A stretch of 64,000 nucleotides of DNA from Sesamum alatum (taxonomy: Eukaryota > Streptophyta > Magnoliopsida > Lamiales > Pedaliaceae), in assembly GCA_034509735.1 (NCBI GenBank), contig JACGWO010000012.1:25449188-25513187 (forward strand), read 5' to 3'. Each line of letters begins with the position of its first letter. Position 1 is the stretch's first letter. Position numbers and translations under genes: made by a program. Below are positions 23,945-35,673 of the stretch, piece after piece. The notes below the pieces were generated by a model. It was not told the origin of the DNA. It worked only from the letters and a program-made list of their open reading frames with translations, and made no database searches.

Positions 23945-24416
23945 TTTATTTTATGTAAAATTCAACTACTTATACAACAACTACTTTTGTATTTTATTGT
24001 ATATTTATTTTTCTTTTCAAACCAATCATATAACAATCGTAACACATCGACATGAATTCGATCGAATCCAATTTGTAATCTTGTATTGTAATTATGTATA
24101 CCAAAGCATAAGATTATGCGTCTTTCTAAAACAGGTCATTGGATCAGAGTAATTTAAATTTAAATGCAAATCCGCTCGCAGTAATAGACCCGTCACTTGA
24201 TTACCAGGAATGATTTCTATTACCTTATAACTTTTTTTTAGTCAAAAAGAAAAATAAATAAAAAGGAATGCATAAACAAAAAACAGACATCACATTATTA
24301 TCCAGAATTAGAGAGACCTTAAAAAAATTGTCCCAGAAAAAAAAGAGTACCGTACAGTAGTTGTAAGAGAGAGAGAGCACATAGACATGATGGTGTTTTT
24401 GGCGTGTAAACTCCGA

Positions 24417-24433
24417 CACGTGCCTATCACGTG
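24417..24433 (+). promoter_or_regulatory. Paired G-boxes upstream of the ATL gene
   Basis: Two exact CACGTG motifs at 24417-24422 and 24428-24433, 11 bases apart start to start, about one helical turn. They lie about 110 bases upstream of a TATA-like AATAAATA (24533-24540) and 220 upstream of the ATG. G-boxes are bound by bHLH and bZIP factors, so light, ABA or stress control is a reasonable inference. Confidence 0.65.
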
Positions 24434-24636
24434 CCCCCAACCCCAACCAAAAACCAAAATACCTCCGCAGCAGCGTCATTTATCCCAACCCCCTCCCGTC
24501 ACCTTAACTCCACCACTACCCCTCCTCTCTGCAATAAATACCATCACCGTCTCCCCTTTCTCTCTCTAGACATGGCCTAACCAACCCCTCTCTCTCTCTC
24601 TACAACCCATTTCCTTCTCCTCTTCCAGTTCCCACT

Positions 24637-25725
24637 ATGTCTACCTCATTTCCGCCGCCGCTAGCCGTAGTTGACAGCGGCTACGCCCCTCCCACCGCTG
24701 TCATCACGCAAATGCCGCACCTCCCTCCGCCCTTTACCGATACGTCATCGTCTTCGTCGTCCTCCGCTGTTTCGTCGTCTTCCATTGTCATAGTGATTAT
24801 TATCATCGCTTCCGCCGTCATCGTCTCCGCCTCTATTTACCTCCTCCTCCGCTTTCTCTCGAAGCGGTTCCACCGCTCCTTCCGCACCTTCTCCGCTGAC
24901 GACGTCGTTCTGCGGCACGACTCGTCTGATCCGAGCTCGACCCAGCCGCAATGTCATGTGGCGGGGGCTGGGGTGCTGGACTCGCTCCCGCTCTTCACTT
25001 TTCGTTCGGTCTCCGGGAACCTCACCGGAGGGGACTGCGCTGTGTGTTTGTCGAAGTTTGAGCCGCATGATCAGCTCCGGTTGTTGCCGCTTTGTTGCCA
25101 CGCGTTCCACGCGGAGTGTATCGACACGTGGATCGTCTCCAACCAGACTTGTCCGCTCTGCAGGTCCACCGTGCTCCCCTCCGACTCGGATGTTCTCGAT
25201 AAAATACGCGCCACCGAGAACGGCGGCGTTAGTGACAGTAGTTTCGGAAATGGAAACGGAAACAGCGGGAGTTTTCGCATCGAAATCGGAAGTATTAGTC
25301 GCCGCCGCGGCGGTGGTGCCGCAGAGGCTGTGGAAGGAGAGCGGCGGTCGTACTCGATAGGCTCCTTCGATTACATTGTGGACGATCATGGATATGAGGT
25401 CTCGGTAGGGTCCACCATTCATCGCAGAGGCGCTTCAGATTGTACATCAGTTGACAAAGAATCATCCATCGGAATTCCGATACCGGAGCCGCCGGGGGAA
25501 GTTATCGCGGCGGAGGTATCCGGAGGAAGGAACTGGCTGAGGGAATACGTGGACCGGCTGGCTTCCGTCTCAATTTCCTCCCGCGCGATGTCGTTTCGCA
25601 GCTCCGGAAGATTCTTCTCCGGCAGCAGTCGGCGTTCCGACCCCGTCCTCTCCGCCGAGGATCTGGAGGCGAACCGCGTCGGAGAAGAAATCAGCGAACT
25701 GTTTCGGTGGCTTTCTGGAATATAA
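24637..25725 (+). CDS. ATL4: RING-H2 E3 ubiquitin ligase, ATL4-like, 362 aa, intronless
   Basis: ATL-family membrane-anchored E3 ligase that transfers ubiquitin from an E2 to unknown substrates. The N-terminus is P- and S-rich, then one strongly hydrophobic segment at about 50-72 (IVIVIIIIASAVIVSASIYLL) forms the single membrane span. The GLD-like region reads VLDSLPLFTF (113-122). The RING-H2 finger is complete: C134, C137, C153, H155, H158, C161, C172, C175, with W165 placed as in ATLs. The tail is long, G/S/R-rich and ends EEISELFRWLSGI, which resembles ATL4-type proteins. No introns, as usual for ATLs. A C/T-rich leader follows the TATA-like site. The family is certain; the ATL4 orthology is recalled from the RING and C-terminal sequence. 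Confidence 0.9.
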   Translation: MSTSFPPPLAVVDSGYAPPTAVITQMPHLPPPFTDTSSSSSSSAVSSSSIVIVIIIIASAVIVSASIYLLLRFLSKRFHRSFRTFSADDVVLRHDSSDPSSTQPQCHVAGAGVLDSLPLFTFRSVSGNLTGGDCAVCLSKFEPHDQLRLLPLCCHAFHAECIDTWIVSNQTCPLCRSTVLPSDSDVLDKIRATENGGVSDSSFGNGNGNSGSFRIEIGSISRRRGGGAAEAVEGERRSYSIGSFDYIVDDHGYEVSVGSTIHRRGASDCTSVDKESSIGIPIPEPPGEVIAAEVSGGRNWLREYVDRLASVSISSRAMSFRSSGRFFSGSSRRSDPVLSAEDLEANRVGEEISELFRWLSGI

Positions 25726-25729
25726 CATG

Positions 25730-27660
25730 TAAATCCTTCAAATCCTCAGGGGTAACTTGGTAGTTCTTTACATAATTTTCCCCTTTTCCCCCCACAGATT
25801 CTTCTTATTTTTAGAACAGCAGTAACATACTCTTTTATTCTAAGTGGATTTTTAGCAAAATCCGGAGTTGGAACACAATCGTTCTTTCAAATTTTTAGGA
25901 CACAGACAAATGGAAATTAAGATTAAGAAATCACTATTACAACATTTCATTAACATTGTCTTATTTTTCCAAATCCAGCAGTCAGCGTCAGTCTCGCAGT
26001 GATTGATGGATTAAATGGAAAATCAGTAGAATAAATAATTCAGTTCAAAATCAGCATGTAATGGAAGTAGTGGAAGACTGAAAAAAGTTCATCTGCTCCT
26101 TCGAACTTGCCTGGAAATTCATTCTTATTTTTCTCGTATTTACTGGTTTGATTTCGTGGTGATGTTGTTGATGATTTGGCAAAATTAAGGTCAACCTTCC
26201 CTATGCAATACTTGTCTTATTAGTTAACCAAGAAACTAACACCAATTTACACTTGTCTGATTAAGACTCCATGCTTGAATCTCAAAGGAACTAGAATTCT
26301 CAACAAGTTCACATTATCTTAGATTTTATCCTAAAGGGTATTTCTTCTATTTAAACAAATTCCCATTCGGTCAAATTTTCGTATTTAGTCAAATTTACCA
26401 AAAAAATATTCACAATAGATGTTAGCCGCATGACTATAAGGTTATGAGTTTGATTCCCACCAATGTCTGGATATTATTTTACTTTAATAGTAATTATTAG
26501 TCAATTTCCATAGTAGTTATTAATTGATTATAATTACTTGATGTTGATTACTAATATATTGATTGATACAATAGTTATTGAAATCTATGATGTAATTTTA
26601 ATCGATTCACTCACAAAAATTTACAATAATATCATCATCATCATCGACAGTTGTAAATATTACCACAGACGTGATATGATTTACATTGTTTGGTACTCTT
26701 ACATCTAATTAATATTGTCCGAACAATTTATTTACATTGTTTATGTCGAAAAACAACTAAATATAATTGTCACGTATGAATTCTTTAATCATCTAAACAT
26801 TCCATTCCCAACCAACTACTATCATGTTGTAGCTACATGTGACATTAATCCCGGTTTTGTCTTGTAGGTCAGCTAAAATATACACATATATTGTGGTCCA
26901 ACCCTTAAATTAATTGCATCAAACCCTATAAACTAGGATCTCTCTTGTCATGCGCTCTGTCCCTCAAGTAGTGATATTTTCGTGCACATTCTTTTCCCAT
27001 TACATTATTAATTCTTCTTCATCAGTTTTGTGTAATGAGAATATGACAGTTCGAACAACATAGTTATGTGTTATATTGAAAATGGCCCATCTCCAAAAAA
27101 CGAAGAAGATGGAAGTACCAGTAATGTCGTGTGGAGGAAGTAGTAGTAGAATATCATATGTGACAGTCACGTTGTTGTTTTTGTTTTGTAAGGAACAAAA
27201 AAGAGAGTATCTGAGGAACAGCAAAAAGCAGGTGGTAGTATAACAACACAACACATACACATACACATACACATACACATAGTTAGTTGATCCGAACCAA
27301 CAAAGACAAAAGCCTGAGGAGCTTTTCCGCAGATTGTCTTAAGAGTGTTTTAGTATTATTATTAGTACATAACTTGTTGTGCACGCATGATCTTGTCTTT
27401 ACTTGTAAAGAGCTATGCCGCCGAAACTAAAGCGCAAATTCGCCCACCCCACCAAACTTTTGCGCCATCCATCCTCACCATAAATCCTCCCAACTCTAAC
27501 TCCTTCATGTTATTTCTGTGTACTCAATTTAATTACATTTTTGTATTTAAAAAGAATATACGTAAATCATTTTTTAGTACGGCACTAATGTGAGACACGA
27601 AAGTGCAGTAAAAGATTCACACTGATTAGTACGTGTGGCATAATCAGATCTTGGTACATA
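25730..27660. other. Intergenic, downstream of ATL
   Basis: Contains the ATL 3' UTR and the SINE-like fragment at 26410-26600. A short ACACAT repeat lies near 27250-27280. No further gene is seen. Confidence 0.5.
26410..26600. repeat. tRNA-derived SINE-like fragment
   Basis: Contains GCATGACTATAAGGTTATGAGTTTGATTCCCACC, in which GAGTTTGATTCCC (26446-26458) resembles a Pol III B box. It continues into AT-rich sequence without a tRNA fold and is similar to 5590-5760. Confidence 0.4.
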
Positions 27661-27670
27661 ATCATTCAAT

Positions 27671-28234
27671 ATAGAAAATTATAATTTCTATGGATAATTA
27701 CATTTACACCCCTTAATCTATGGTCTGTTTACACAAATTATCCCTATCTTTTGAATAATTACACATACACCCACTAGAAATGTAAGCATTATTTACACAA
27801 ACCACCCTTATTTTTAAAAAAAAAATTACAGTTACACCCCTCAAAAGTATCAGCATTATTACACAAACTACCCCTATTTTTTGGCCATCAAGGGTGGTTT
27901 CTGTAATTATGCAAAAGACATGGGTGGTTTGTGTAAATAGACTACAGGTCAGGGGGTGTGAATGTAATTATCCCTAATTTCTATCATGTAACTCAGGCGG
28001 TTTGACAATTTTGATCCTATACGAATTGATTTTCGCAATTTTGAGAATTTTAGTCTTTTTTTGTCGGAAAAATGCATGTGCCAGACACACAACCTTTACA
28101 ATTGCAGTTTTCCAGCTAGATCGGATCAAAACTGCCAATTTTTTAAAGTTACATGACTAAATTACGAAAATCAATTCGTGCAAGATTAAAATTGTCACCT
28201 CTAAATTACTTGATGAAAATTACAATCTTTCCTA
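27671..28234. mobile_element. Outer foldback element interrupted by a MITE
   Basis: If the inner element (27692-27974) and one copy of its duplication are removed, the left side reads TAGAAAATTATAATTTCTATCATG and continues to TTTGACAATTTTGATCC and ACGAATTGATTTTCG. The right side in reverse complement gives TAGGAAAGATTGTAATTTTC, then GTGACAATTTTAATC and ACGAATTGATTTTCG. The arms therefore match across the insertion point. A target duplication for this outer element was not found. Confidence 0.65.
27692..27974. mobile_element. Foldback MITE, family C, copy 1 (283 bp), nested
   Basis: Ends GGATAATTACATTTACACCC and, inverted, GGGATAATTACATTCACACC. The arms match through GTTTACACAAATTA and GGTGGTTTGTGTAAATAGAC. 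Flanked by an exact 10-bp duplication, TAATTTCTAT, at 27682-27691 and 27975-27984. It lies within the left arm of another foldback element. It is closely similar in size and text to 46659-46937. Confidence 0.85.
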
Positions 28235-28544
28235 TAAAAATTGGTTTGTGTATTTAAATATAAAACTTCCAAAAATTGAATTAGTGAGAGGTAGATAGAC
28301 AGAAGTCAGGGAGTAACACAGAATACAGACAGAGAAAGAAAATATTATTTACAAATCAAAGACACCAAATAAATAATCCTACTCTTCAATGGTGTAAAAC
28401 ATTTATGTCACTAATTACCTAATTTTTTGTACCATACATCCCAATATTTATGACTATACAGAAGTAGTTGTTGATATATGCTCAGGTTGAAATACCAAAA
28501 CTCTTTCACTAAGTAAAAGATCTTGAATTCGAGTCTCACTTATG

Positions 28545-28850
28545 TGAGTGTCGGCCCGTGGATATAGTAGAGTATGTTTGGTTGGAAGGAAAAGTAGAAG
28601 TATAGGAGAAGTGGAAGTAAAAGGGGATGTATAAGAAAAAGTTTAGTGTTTGGTTTGGGGGTATAGATGGAGGGGAAGTAAAACTGGATGTATATGAAAC
28701 CCCTCCGGGGTCCAATTTCGTTTCCGTCCGAAATTGGGCGGAAAAGTGGAAGTATAAGGCAAAAAAGACAAAAAAAAATACATATTTTATTTTTATTTAC
28801 TCTATTACCCATATAAAATATACTCTACTATATCCACGGGCCGACACTCA
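28545..28850. mobile_element. Short element with perfect 31-bp terminal inverted repeats
   Basis: 28545-28575 and 28820-28850 are exact reverse complements over 31 bases, beginning TGAGTGTCGGCCCGTGGATA. Just inside the left end is TGTTTGGTTGGAAGG, typical of plant MITEs. The 306-base unit has no coding capacity. Perfect ends suggest recent activity, but no target-site duplication is evident, so the superfamily is open. Confidence 0.7.
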
Positions 28851-29852
28851 TCTAATTGATATACCAATGGAGCAAACTTCATTAAAAGTGTTTTATGTTT
28901 TAACTAGCCGTCGTGGCACATAGTTTTTGCGTGTATGTAATAAATAATCTTTCACATTTTAAAATAATTATAAATAAGAATAAAATATATACAAACAAAT
29001 CTCATTTAAAAAAGAAAAGAAACCAACTTAAGATATTATCGACACAACAAAAAAATTTGTATTTAAAATTACATGGAGTCACTTTTGTTAAAAAAAATAG
29101 TATTTACAATTAATTTTTAGAATTATCTAATTATGAGTATGATTATCATATTTTAAAATTTGTGCGACTGTGTCAAAAAACAATGATTCGTGATTGTTAA
29201 TTGACAAGCATATACCATGCTCATGTGGCTTTTATTACTTGTATAACGGGATATTTGAAGGAGGACCAGAAATGCGTATTTTTTGAACTTTGGGACTAAA
29301 TATGTTGAGTTCGTAAAACTTGCACGTGAAGACACTATTGTCAAATGGGACGAAAAGTACAATTTTACCCACATAAACTTTTTAACTAAGCAAAAGATAT
29401 TGGACTTATTATTCGTTATGAAATTATGATCTAATTAATAGGGTTTTTCTATTAAAAAATAGAATTAGGCATTCAATTAAATTGCAAGAATTTCTGAAAA
29501 TGGAAGCAAAGTTTGGGAAAAAGGTAGAGTTATCCTATGCTTAAGGCGCAGTGAGGTGATCATGTGGCATTAAATGGGGGATTATTTTGATAAGGAGGGT
29601 TTGAATTTTTTTTGTGCTTGATTTAGACTACACCGTCTGATCCCTTTTCCAATTCACAAGTGACCACAAATTAGTTGGATTATAGTTGGGCTTTCTGCAA
29701 ATGTAAGGACATTCATAAGTCAACGCAGCCATTATCCTTTAGGGTAACTTATATCAATATTTTGTTTATTTTATATTTAATTACACAAATATTATGAAAT
29801 TGTATTTGTAACTTGCATCAACAGATTCAAACGCAAAAACTTACACAAAACA

Positions 29853-30468
29853 TCATTGATATAAACTGGTGGAAGATTTTCTCAAGCCCAGCTCCGAACA
29901 CCTCCAATGAAATTGAAACGCTGTTGTTTGATCAATATGTTTCTTGATCGTTGCATGTAGCATCTCCATGACCAAAGCGAAAAAGGTAGGGCCATATCGG
30001 ATCCCCTTGCCTAAATCCCAGAGCACCATGGAAGAACCCTTGAGGCTGACCATTCAAAATAATTTTGTATGTCGCGGTGGTCAGACGTTCTATTCACCTT
30101 GTAAACTTTGTTGGGTAATCCAAGTAACCTTAACACAACAAATAGGAAGTTCCAGTTCACTGTATTATGTGAATGCCGATCTTCATCATGCATCAAGGAG
30201 GCGAGTTATTCCGATTGTAACCATGTAGTAGCTCTTGAGCCAGTAGCACGTTGTCATTTATTTTCCTCCTCGGGATAAGGGTTGTTTGACTAACATCAAC
30301 CGATTTATTTAACACATACTTCAGTCTATGCCCAAGCACTTTTGAAATTAGTTTATACACCACATTGCAGCAAGTGATGGGCCGAAAATTTGTAGCTGCC
30401 GTAGGATTTTGACTCTTAGGCACTAACGCCAAAAATGTGGCGTTTACTTGTCTCAATAACTGACTCAA
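29853..30468 (-). pseudogene. LINE reverse transcriptase fragment
   Basis: The minus strand carries non-LTR retrotransposon reverse transcriptase sequence. LVPKSQNP, then NFRPITCCNVVYKLISKVL and a poorly conserved LxQELLHGY, belong to the first RT blocks. Farther along, in shifted frames, come a DTVNW-like segment and an HGALG-FRQGDP-like segment with decay. At least two frame changes separate these pieces. No YADD box, endonuclease domain or poly-A tail is visible, so about 0.6 kb of a dead LINE remains. Confidence 0.8.
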
Positions 30469-30816
30469 GGCAAAGAATGGATAAGTAGAATTATTATTTA
30501 CATAATTAGATTAGAAAAATAAATGAATAATTTGATTAAGGATAGGTGGAATTTTTTTCAAATTTTTGGGCTTGTTTGGGGTTGAGATTTCCTTCTAAGC
30601 TATATCAAAATGAACAAAAACATGCAATAATTGACAAAATATACTAAGAAAAAGAATAAATGAGTATTTTATTCACAGACATAGTAAAAAACAGGTCTTG
30701 AGTTATTGGCCCAAAAGTAGTACATGCTTGGGCTTACATTTTAAAGAAGCCCAAAAGATAAAACTCCAAAGACAATTTTTGCAATAGACGACACGTATTT
30801 GTTACAATTTAAAATA

Positions 30817-31287
30817 TGGTTAATTACACTTAAACCCCATATAAAAATATGAAATTATATTTTTTTTTAAAAAAAATTAAAATTACACTTACCCCTTCCA
30901 AAATTCTCCGTTTACTTTAAACGTAAAATATTTATATTAACAAAAAAAATTACATAAATTTTTAATTTTTTTCCTCATTTAATATTCTCATGTGTATTTT
31001 TGTATTTATACGGGGATAAATATAATGTATATATGGAGTGAGGTTAACATTATTACATTTTTCCCTTATAAGTACAAAACTGTTACATGAAAATATTAAA
31101 TGAGGGGTAAATAAAAAAAAATATGTATTTTTTTTTGTTAACAAAAGTATTTTTCGTCCAAATCCTAACAAAAGAGGGTCAGGTGTAAACTATGAATTTT
31201 CAGAAGGATTGTAAGTGTAATTTTAAAACTTCTTTGAGGGAAAGTGTAAATTCACATTTTTAGAAGGAGTCTAAGTATAATTAACCT
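30817..31287. mobile_element. Foldback MITE, family A, copy 2 (471 bp)
   Basis: Ends TGGTTAATTACACTTA and, inverted, AGGTTAATTATACTTA. The arms contain AAAATTACACTTA and TTACATTTTTCCCTTATAAGTAC-like text. Flanked by an exact TTTAAAATA at 30808-30816 and 31288-31296. It shares size, ends and internal order with 14972-15466. Confidence 0.75.
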
Positions 31288-31584
31288 TTTAAAATAAGCA
31301 CTTAATTAAGTTTTTTTGTTAAAAATAAGGCAACAAAAGTGTTTTTGATTTGAGTTTATTTAAATGAAAAGCTATAAACAATTTTTACCACCTTCTGCAA
31401 CTTATTGGTAAAATTATAAGTATTTTCTGAATATTCCAACTTTCACTATTGCTTAAATTGTAATTTTTCTCTCCAACTTATTCTCACCACAAAATCAGAA
31501 GTTATCTCAAACACTCCCGTAATCTGAATGAAAGTATTCAGAAAAACTCACTAATGTACACTAATCTTAACAAGGCAGTCGTAG

Positions 31585-33758
31585 TCATAGATTGAGAGTG
31601 TTGAGACAAACTTGAAATGAAAAAATAAGCAGCAGAAATGTCCAAATATTTGCAGCCACAGCAGAAATCTTGTGTCCAGTACTGCAAGGCTTGCTGCTCC
31701 CACTGTAACACCCTCTCTTTTGCTCAATTCCTTTACCAAGATCTTCAAGAACAAATGTGGTATTTCTCTGGCTGTTGCTGAACACAACACACCAAATGTA
31801 AGGCCCTTTATGCTTATGGCCACCGATGATGCCGACTCCGACTTCTGTTAATGTCCCGTTCCTCAGTAGAGATAGAGTTTTCTGGTCTTGGATGAGTACG
31901 TGCGAGAATGCTTCTGGTGGCTGAAGATACTTCTGTCGGCACCCCAACATGTAGCCGGATATGGTTCCGAAGGTTGGGAGCTCAACGCCGCAATTGGGAG
32001 CAAAAACTTCGGTGAAGTCGTCTTCTGGTGGCTGGCAATGTATGGTGTTGTTGCGGCTGCAGTTGCCGTTGCATTGTTCTGCATACTGCAGGGCAATGCA
32101 GCCGAGGCCTGGACTGAGGTTTAGCTTAGGTAGCTTCTGGGCCGTTCGGTTCGCGTTGATGATGTCAAGAAGATCGTTTGCGGCATTTCCTGTAACATGG
32201 ATGGAAACAGTGATCAGAAAGACTGGGATTTTGACAGGTAGCAAGATGAAGTCATACAAGGGTGAAAACATCAACCACAGCAAAAAGGGTTGTTTTCAAG
32301 CCTGCGATTCATGAGGTGTACGTTGCGGTCCATTGTTATCTGATCATCGTATTCGTGGCTGAATTACCAGTAACATTCAAGCTCTAATGCATCACATTCA
32401 CTGGAAAAAGATAGTCAAGTATATGATTATCGACTCAGAAGAACTTCGCTCCACACTCATCAGTTGTTTGAACATAGGGAACCACAATCATATGATGGAT
32501 TGCAGAGTACATAACGAAAGCTTTCAAACGTTCAGCTGTTTACAGTCTAGTAGACATAATTGTTTTCGAGAGATCAAGAAAAATGAATCTCCAAAGTCAC
32601 TTGTATGTTCAATCACTTTCTATAGTCTCCAAAGTCACCCGTTTCGGGTATGCTTTTGTCCCGTTTTCAGCTACAACCCGATAAAATGAACATTCAACCC
32701 TGTCGATCTGTGATAGTGGGCTGAGGAGCAACTGATTCAATCTGGTGTAGCTAAGTGACTTTTTCGATCTATAGTTCCTCTTTTCTTTCTCTCTCATATT
32801 GACATAGGAAAGTATGGTTCTACTGAATAGCTTTATTGAATCCTTGTCTACTATCCCAAAAACGTTTAATGAATAGCTTTATTCTCTGCCGACCACCCAT
32901 GAAAAGAAAGACTACATAGTACTCTCTCAGGTTCAGCCCGTCGCCCTGTTTCAGACACTATTCTATTCTTATCAATGCTATACAAATGTCTGCCCACCAC
33001 ATTGCAAGAATTGAAACAAGCACCCGAACACCTCTTTTCAGTTCTAGGAAATTACAGATGATTTGGGAGTTATCTTCTCGCGTAGCATAGCAATTCTTGG
33101 CTCTTTTTTTAGGGTCGGACTCAGATGGCAGGAAAACCGCAAGGTTATAGGATCACAATCACCAAAGCTCCATGAGTAAAGAGAATCACAACAGTAAAGA
33201 AAGCAGACAACAACTGAGCTTGTTTGGTAACAATTCCTATGTCTAGAAGTCAAGCACTTGCATCAATTCTCTAACACCCTCATTCAAGAACAAGAGACCA
33301 TAACTGAAGATCACACAATAAGAATAAAATGCATGGATTATAGCTTCGACGGGTCAGTAATTATCCAAACACTATGAACAAGAAAAACAATCCAATCCCC
33401 CATTCTGGGCCACTACAAACATTCAAATTCATCCCAGCAACATGATCTTCTTGGAGTCATACTCTAATCTGATAACTCTAAAGTTACAATAATACACTGC
33501 TGCAGTTAACCAAAATCCTCAAGACAGACATTATCAATCACAACACTAAAACTTATACACAGCAAAACTCAATCTTTTCTCATCCAACTGCAAGCAGCAA
33601 ACTCAGGAACATGAAAATAACCAGCAAAGCAAGAAGACTGAGAAAAATGAGTGGATGAATGAGAGATTACCATGGTTCTTGGAGTAAACAAAGTGTGCTA
33701 AAAGAAGAATAGCAGAGAGAGAAATCCAGTGCAAGTAACAAAACCTCTTGGCCTTCAT
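31585..33758 (-). CDS. Secreted GPI-anchored-type protein of unknown function, about 230 aa
   Basis: Resembles the Arabidopsis 'uncharacterized GPI-anchored protein' group (At3g06035, At5g19230/At5g19250). Exon 1 is 33758-33671 and exon 2 is 32189-31585, with a 1.5-kb GT-AG intron, phase 1, joined at KNHG/NAAND. Residues 1-26 (MKAKRFCYLHWISLSAILLL...) form a signal peptide. An ATG 48 bases upstream (33806) is in frame but adds a second hydrophobic block, so the inner ATG was chosen. The body has NANRTAQKLPKLNLSPGLGC and paired cysteines (CNGNC, CGVEL, GCRQ, IWC, GCYS, KPC). The C-terminus is small residues, then a hydrophobic tail (IWTFLLLIFSFQVCL) suited to GPI transfer. The exon 2 frame also opens upstream into the intron; the splice is preferred because it supplies the signal peptide. 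Confidence 0.85.
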
Positions 33759-33806
33759 CACCATCAACAGCAGCACACAGAAAAAGGTAGCAAAATCCAA
33801 ATGCAA

Positions 33807-34738
33807 GTTCAGAAAGTTGGGTTTCTTTCTGAGAATGGAAGTGTTGGTGTGAGCTCAGAAAAGGGTCCTTTTGTTTAGCAATGGCAGCTGCTTAAATGGG
33901 AATGGAGAATAATGGGAGAATTGTTTTCTTGGAAAGAACAAAAGGCAGAGGAATTGTGGAAAGAAAAGGGAAGATGAGTGGGAGTGCATTCCTGAGATTG
34001 GGGACAAAAGCTCTGTGTGCTGGCCCCAACTAGCCTTTGATTGATTTTCTTTTGTGTAGGATGAAAATGGAGTAAATTCTTGGGCCTATAACTATTCATT
34101 TTATTTTAATAACTATGAAAATATAATAATTATTTTATTTTATCTTTTCATATGTTTAATTACTATAAACATGAAATTATGGATTTGACAATGATACTTA
34201 TGGGGCATCGATTTTACTTCCCAAAGTCAATTTGCACTTTTATACTGTATTAAATTTTGAAAGCTTGTTTGTTTAGCCCAATCTCATTGAAAAAGCTCAT
34301 TTTTTTATGGAAGTTTACAACCTAGTCTATTGAAAAACACGATTCTCAAAATATCATTCTAGACATCATCATTGCCTAATAAAAGAGAACATGATATTCA
34401 TATTGATTTTTTAAGAAATAAAAATTATATTATACTATAAATTCAAAATACGATATCTATAATATACCCCATATAACAAATTAAATTTAAATAAATTCAC
34501 ACTTCTCACACCTATAAACTTATAACAAATCAAATCCAAATAAATTCTCACTTCTCATACCAATAAACCTAAATTTGGAAGCATACAATCCGAACGTATT
34601 TTTATTTCTTGCACAAAGACTAATAAAGAATTAGGATTTCCCAAAAGAATTGTGGTTAAGAATTAGGACCTCCCAAAAGGAACCGTAAGAACGGTACGGG
34701 CACCAGCCCACTTCAAGAAAAATATTGGGCTTTTTAAA
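33807..34738. other. Promoter side of the GPI-protein gene and intergenic DNA
   Basis: The first 200 bases are purine-rich leader and promoter of the minus-strand gene. The remainder is AT-rich without features. Confidence 0.5.
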
Positions 34739-35314
34739 TAGATCTGTCAATGGGTCAAAATTGTCCAGGTCCAAATCCATTAGAACGGGTCCAGACTCCC
34801 ATTTTCAAAACAGACCCAACCCCATCAAATTAAAATAATTGGGTTTGGGTCAGGTAATATACCCAACCTTACCCATTCAGACCTAATTTTTCTTACATTT
34901 ACTCTCGTCTCTCAATTTCCATTGCTTTATCAACTCTCTGTCCATCCCAATTGTAAAGTTTATCTGAAAATCACATTGCTTTGAAACTTTAATCAAAATT
35001 TAGAGTTGCCTAATTATTGTTTTAGGGTTGTTTCATTAATGTTCATCTAACAATAATAATATTATTTAATTCATATTGTATTTTGTTGTTGTTCTTGATA
35101 GAAGTCTTTAAACAAGGATTTGGGGAGGGGGAAAAAAAAAAGAATGAGAGAATCGGGTCTTGGTCGAACCCGACCCAAAAGGTCGGGTTTGATCGAGTCT
35201 AGAGACTCATGGGTCTCGTGTTAGATTAGATAGGGCTTGTATAGTAGTTAATTACTTGGGTCTTGTTTGGGTCTGGGCCTGGGTAAGACTTTACCCTACT
35301 CATTGACATGCCTA
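34739..35314. mobile_element. Possible small TIR element, TGTCAATGRGT ends
   Basis: The left end reads TAGATCTGTCAATGGGTC and the right end in reverse complement TAGGCATGTCAATGAGTAGG. The interior is rich in GGGTC/GACCC text (GGGTCGGGTTTGATCGAG). The ends recall 1950-2448. No clear target duplication was found. Confidence 0.45.
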
Positions 35315-35673
35315 GTAAAATCCCAAGTTGAGGACCCAAGCCCATTTTAGTGGTCGGGTAAGCTGAACAAATCGGGTAGCCGGGTCAAATATAACCAGAA
35401 ACCTGTCTGACAAACGGAAAGCTACAAATGTGCCCAGAAATTGAAGTGTACACGGTTACGGTTATGTTTGTGTACAATGTATATATGTGTTTTTACAGCC
35501 TTCTGAATAACTACCTAAGACTAAGAGCAAATCACAACAGCAAAAAGCTTCCTAGAAAAACTGCTCACTGCCTTAAGGCATAAAATGACCATGAAATAGC
35601 TTCTTACCGACTCTGCTTCAGACAACTCATGCTGTTAACAAGTGATATCTCGACCAAAAGTATGCTGTAAAGT

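Noticed and set aside
24745..25422. 225-aa antisense frame
   Set aside because: It is the reverse strand of the ATL coding sequence, long only because of GC-rich codons.
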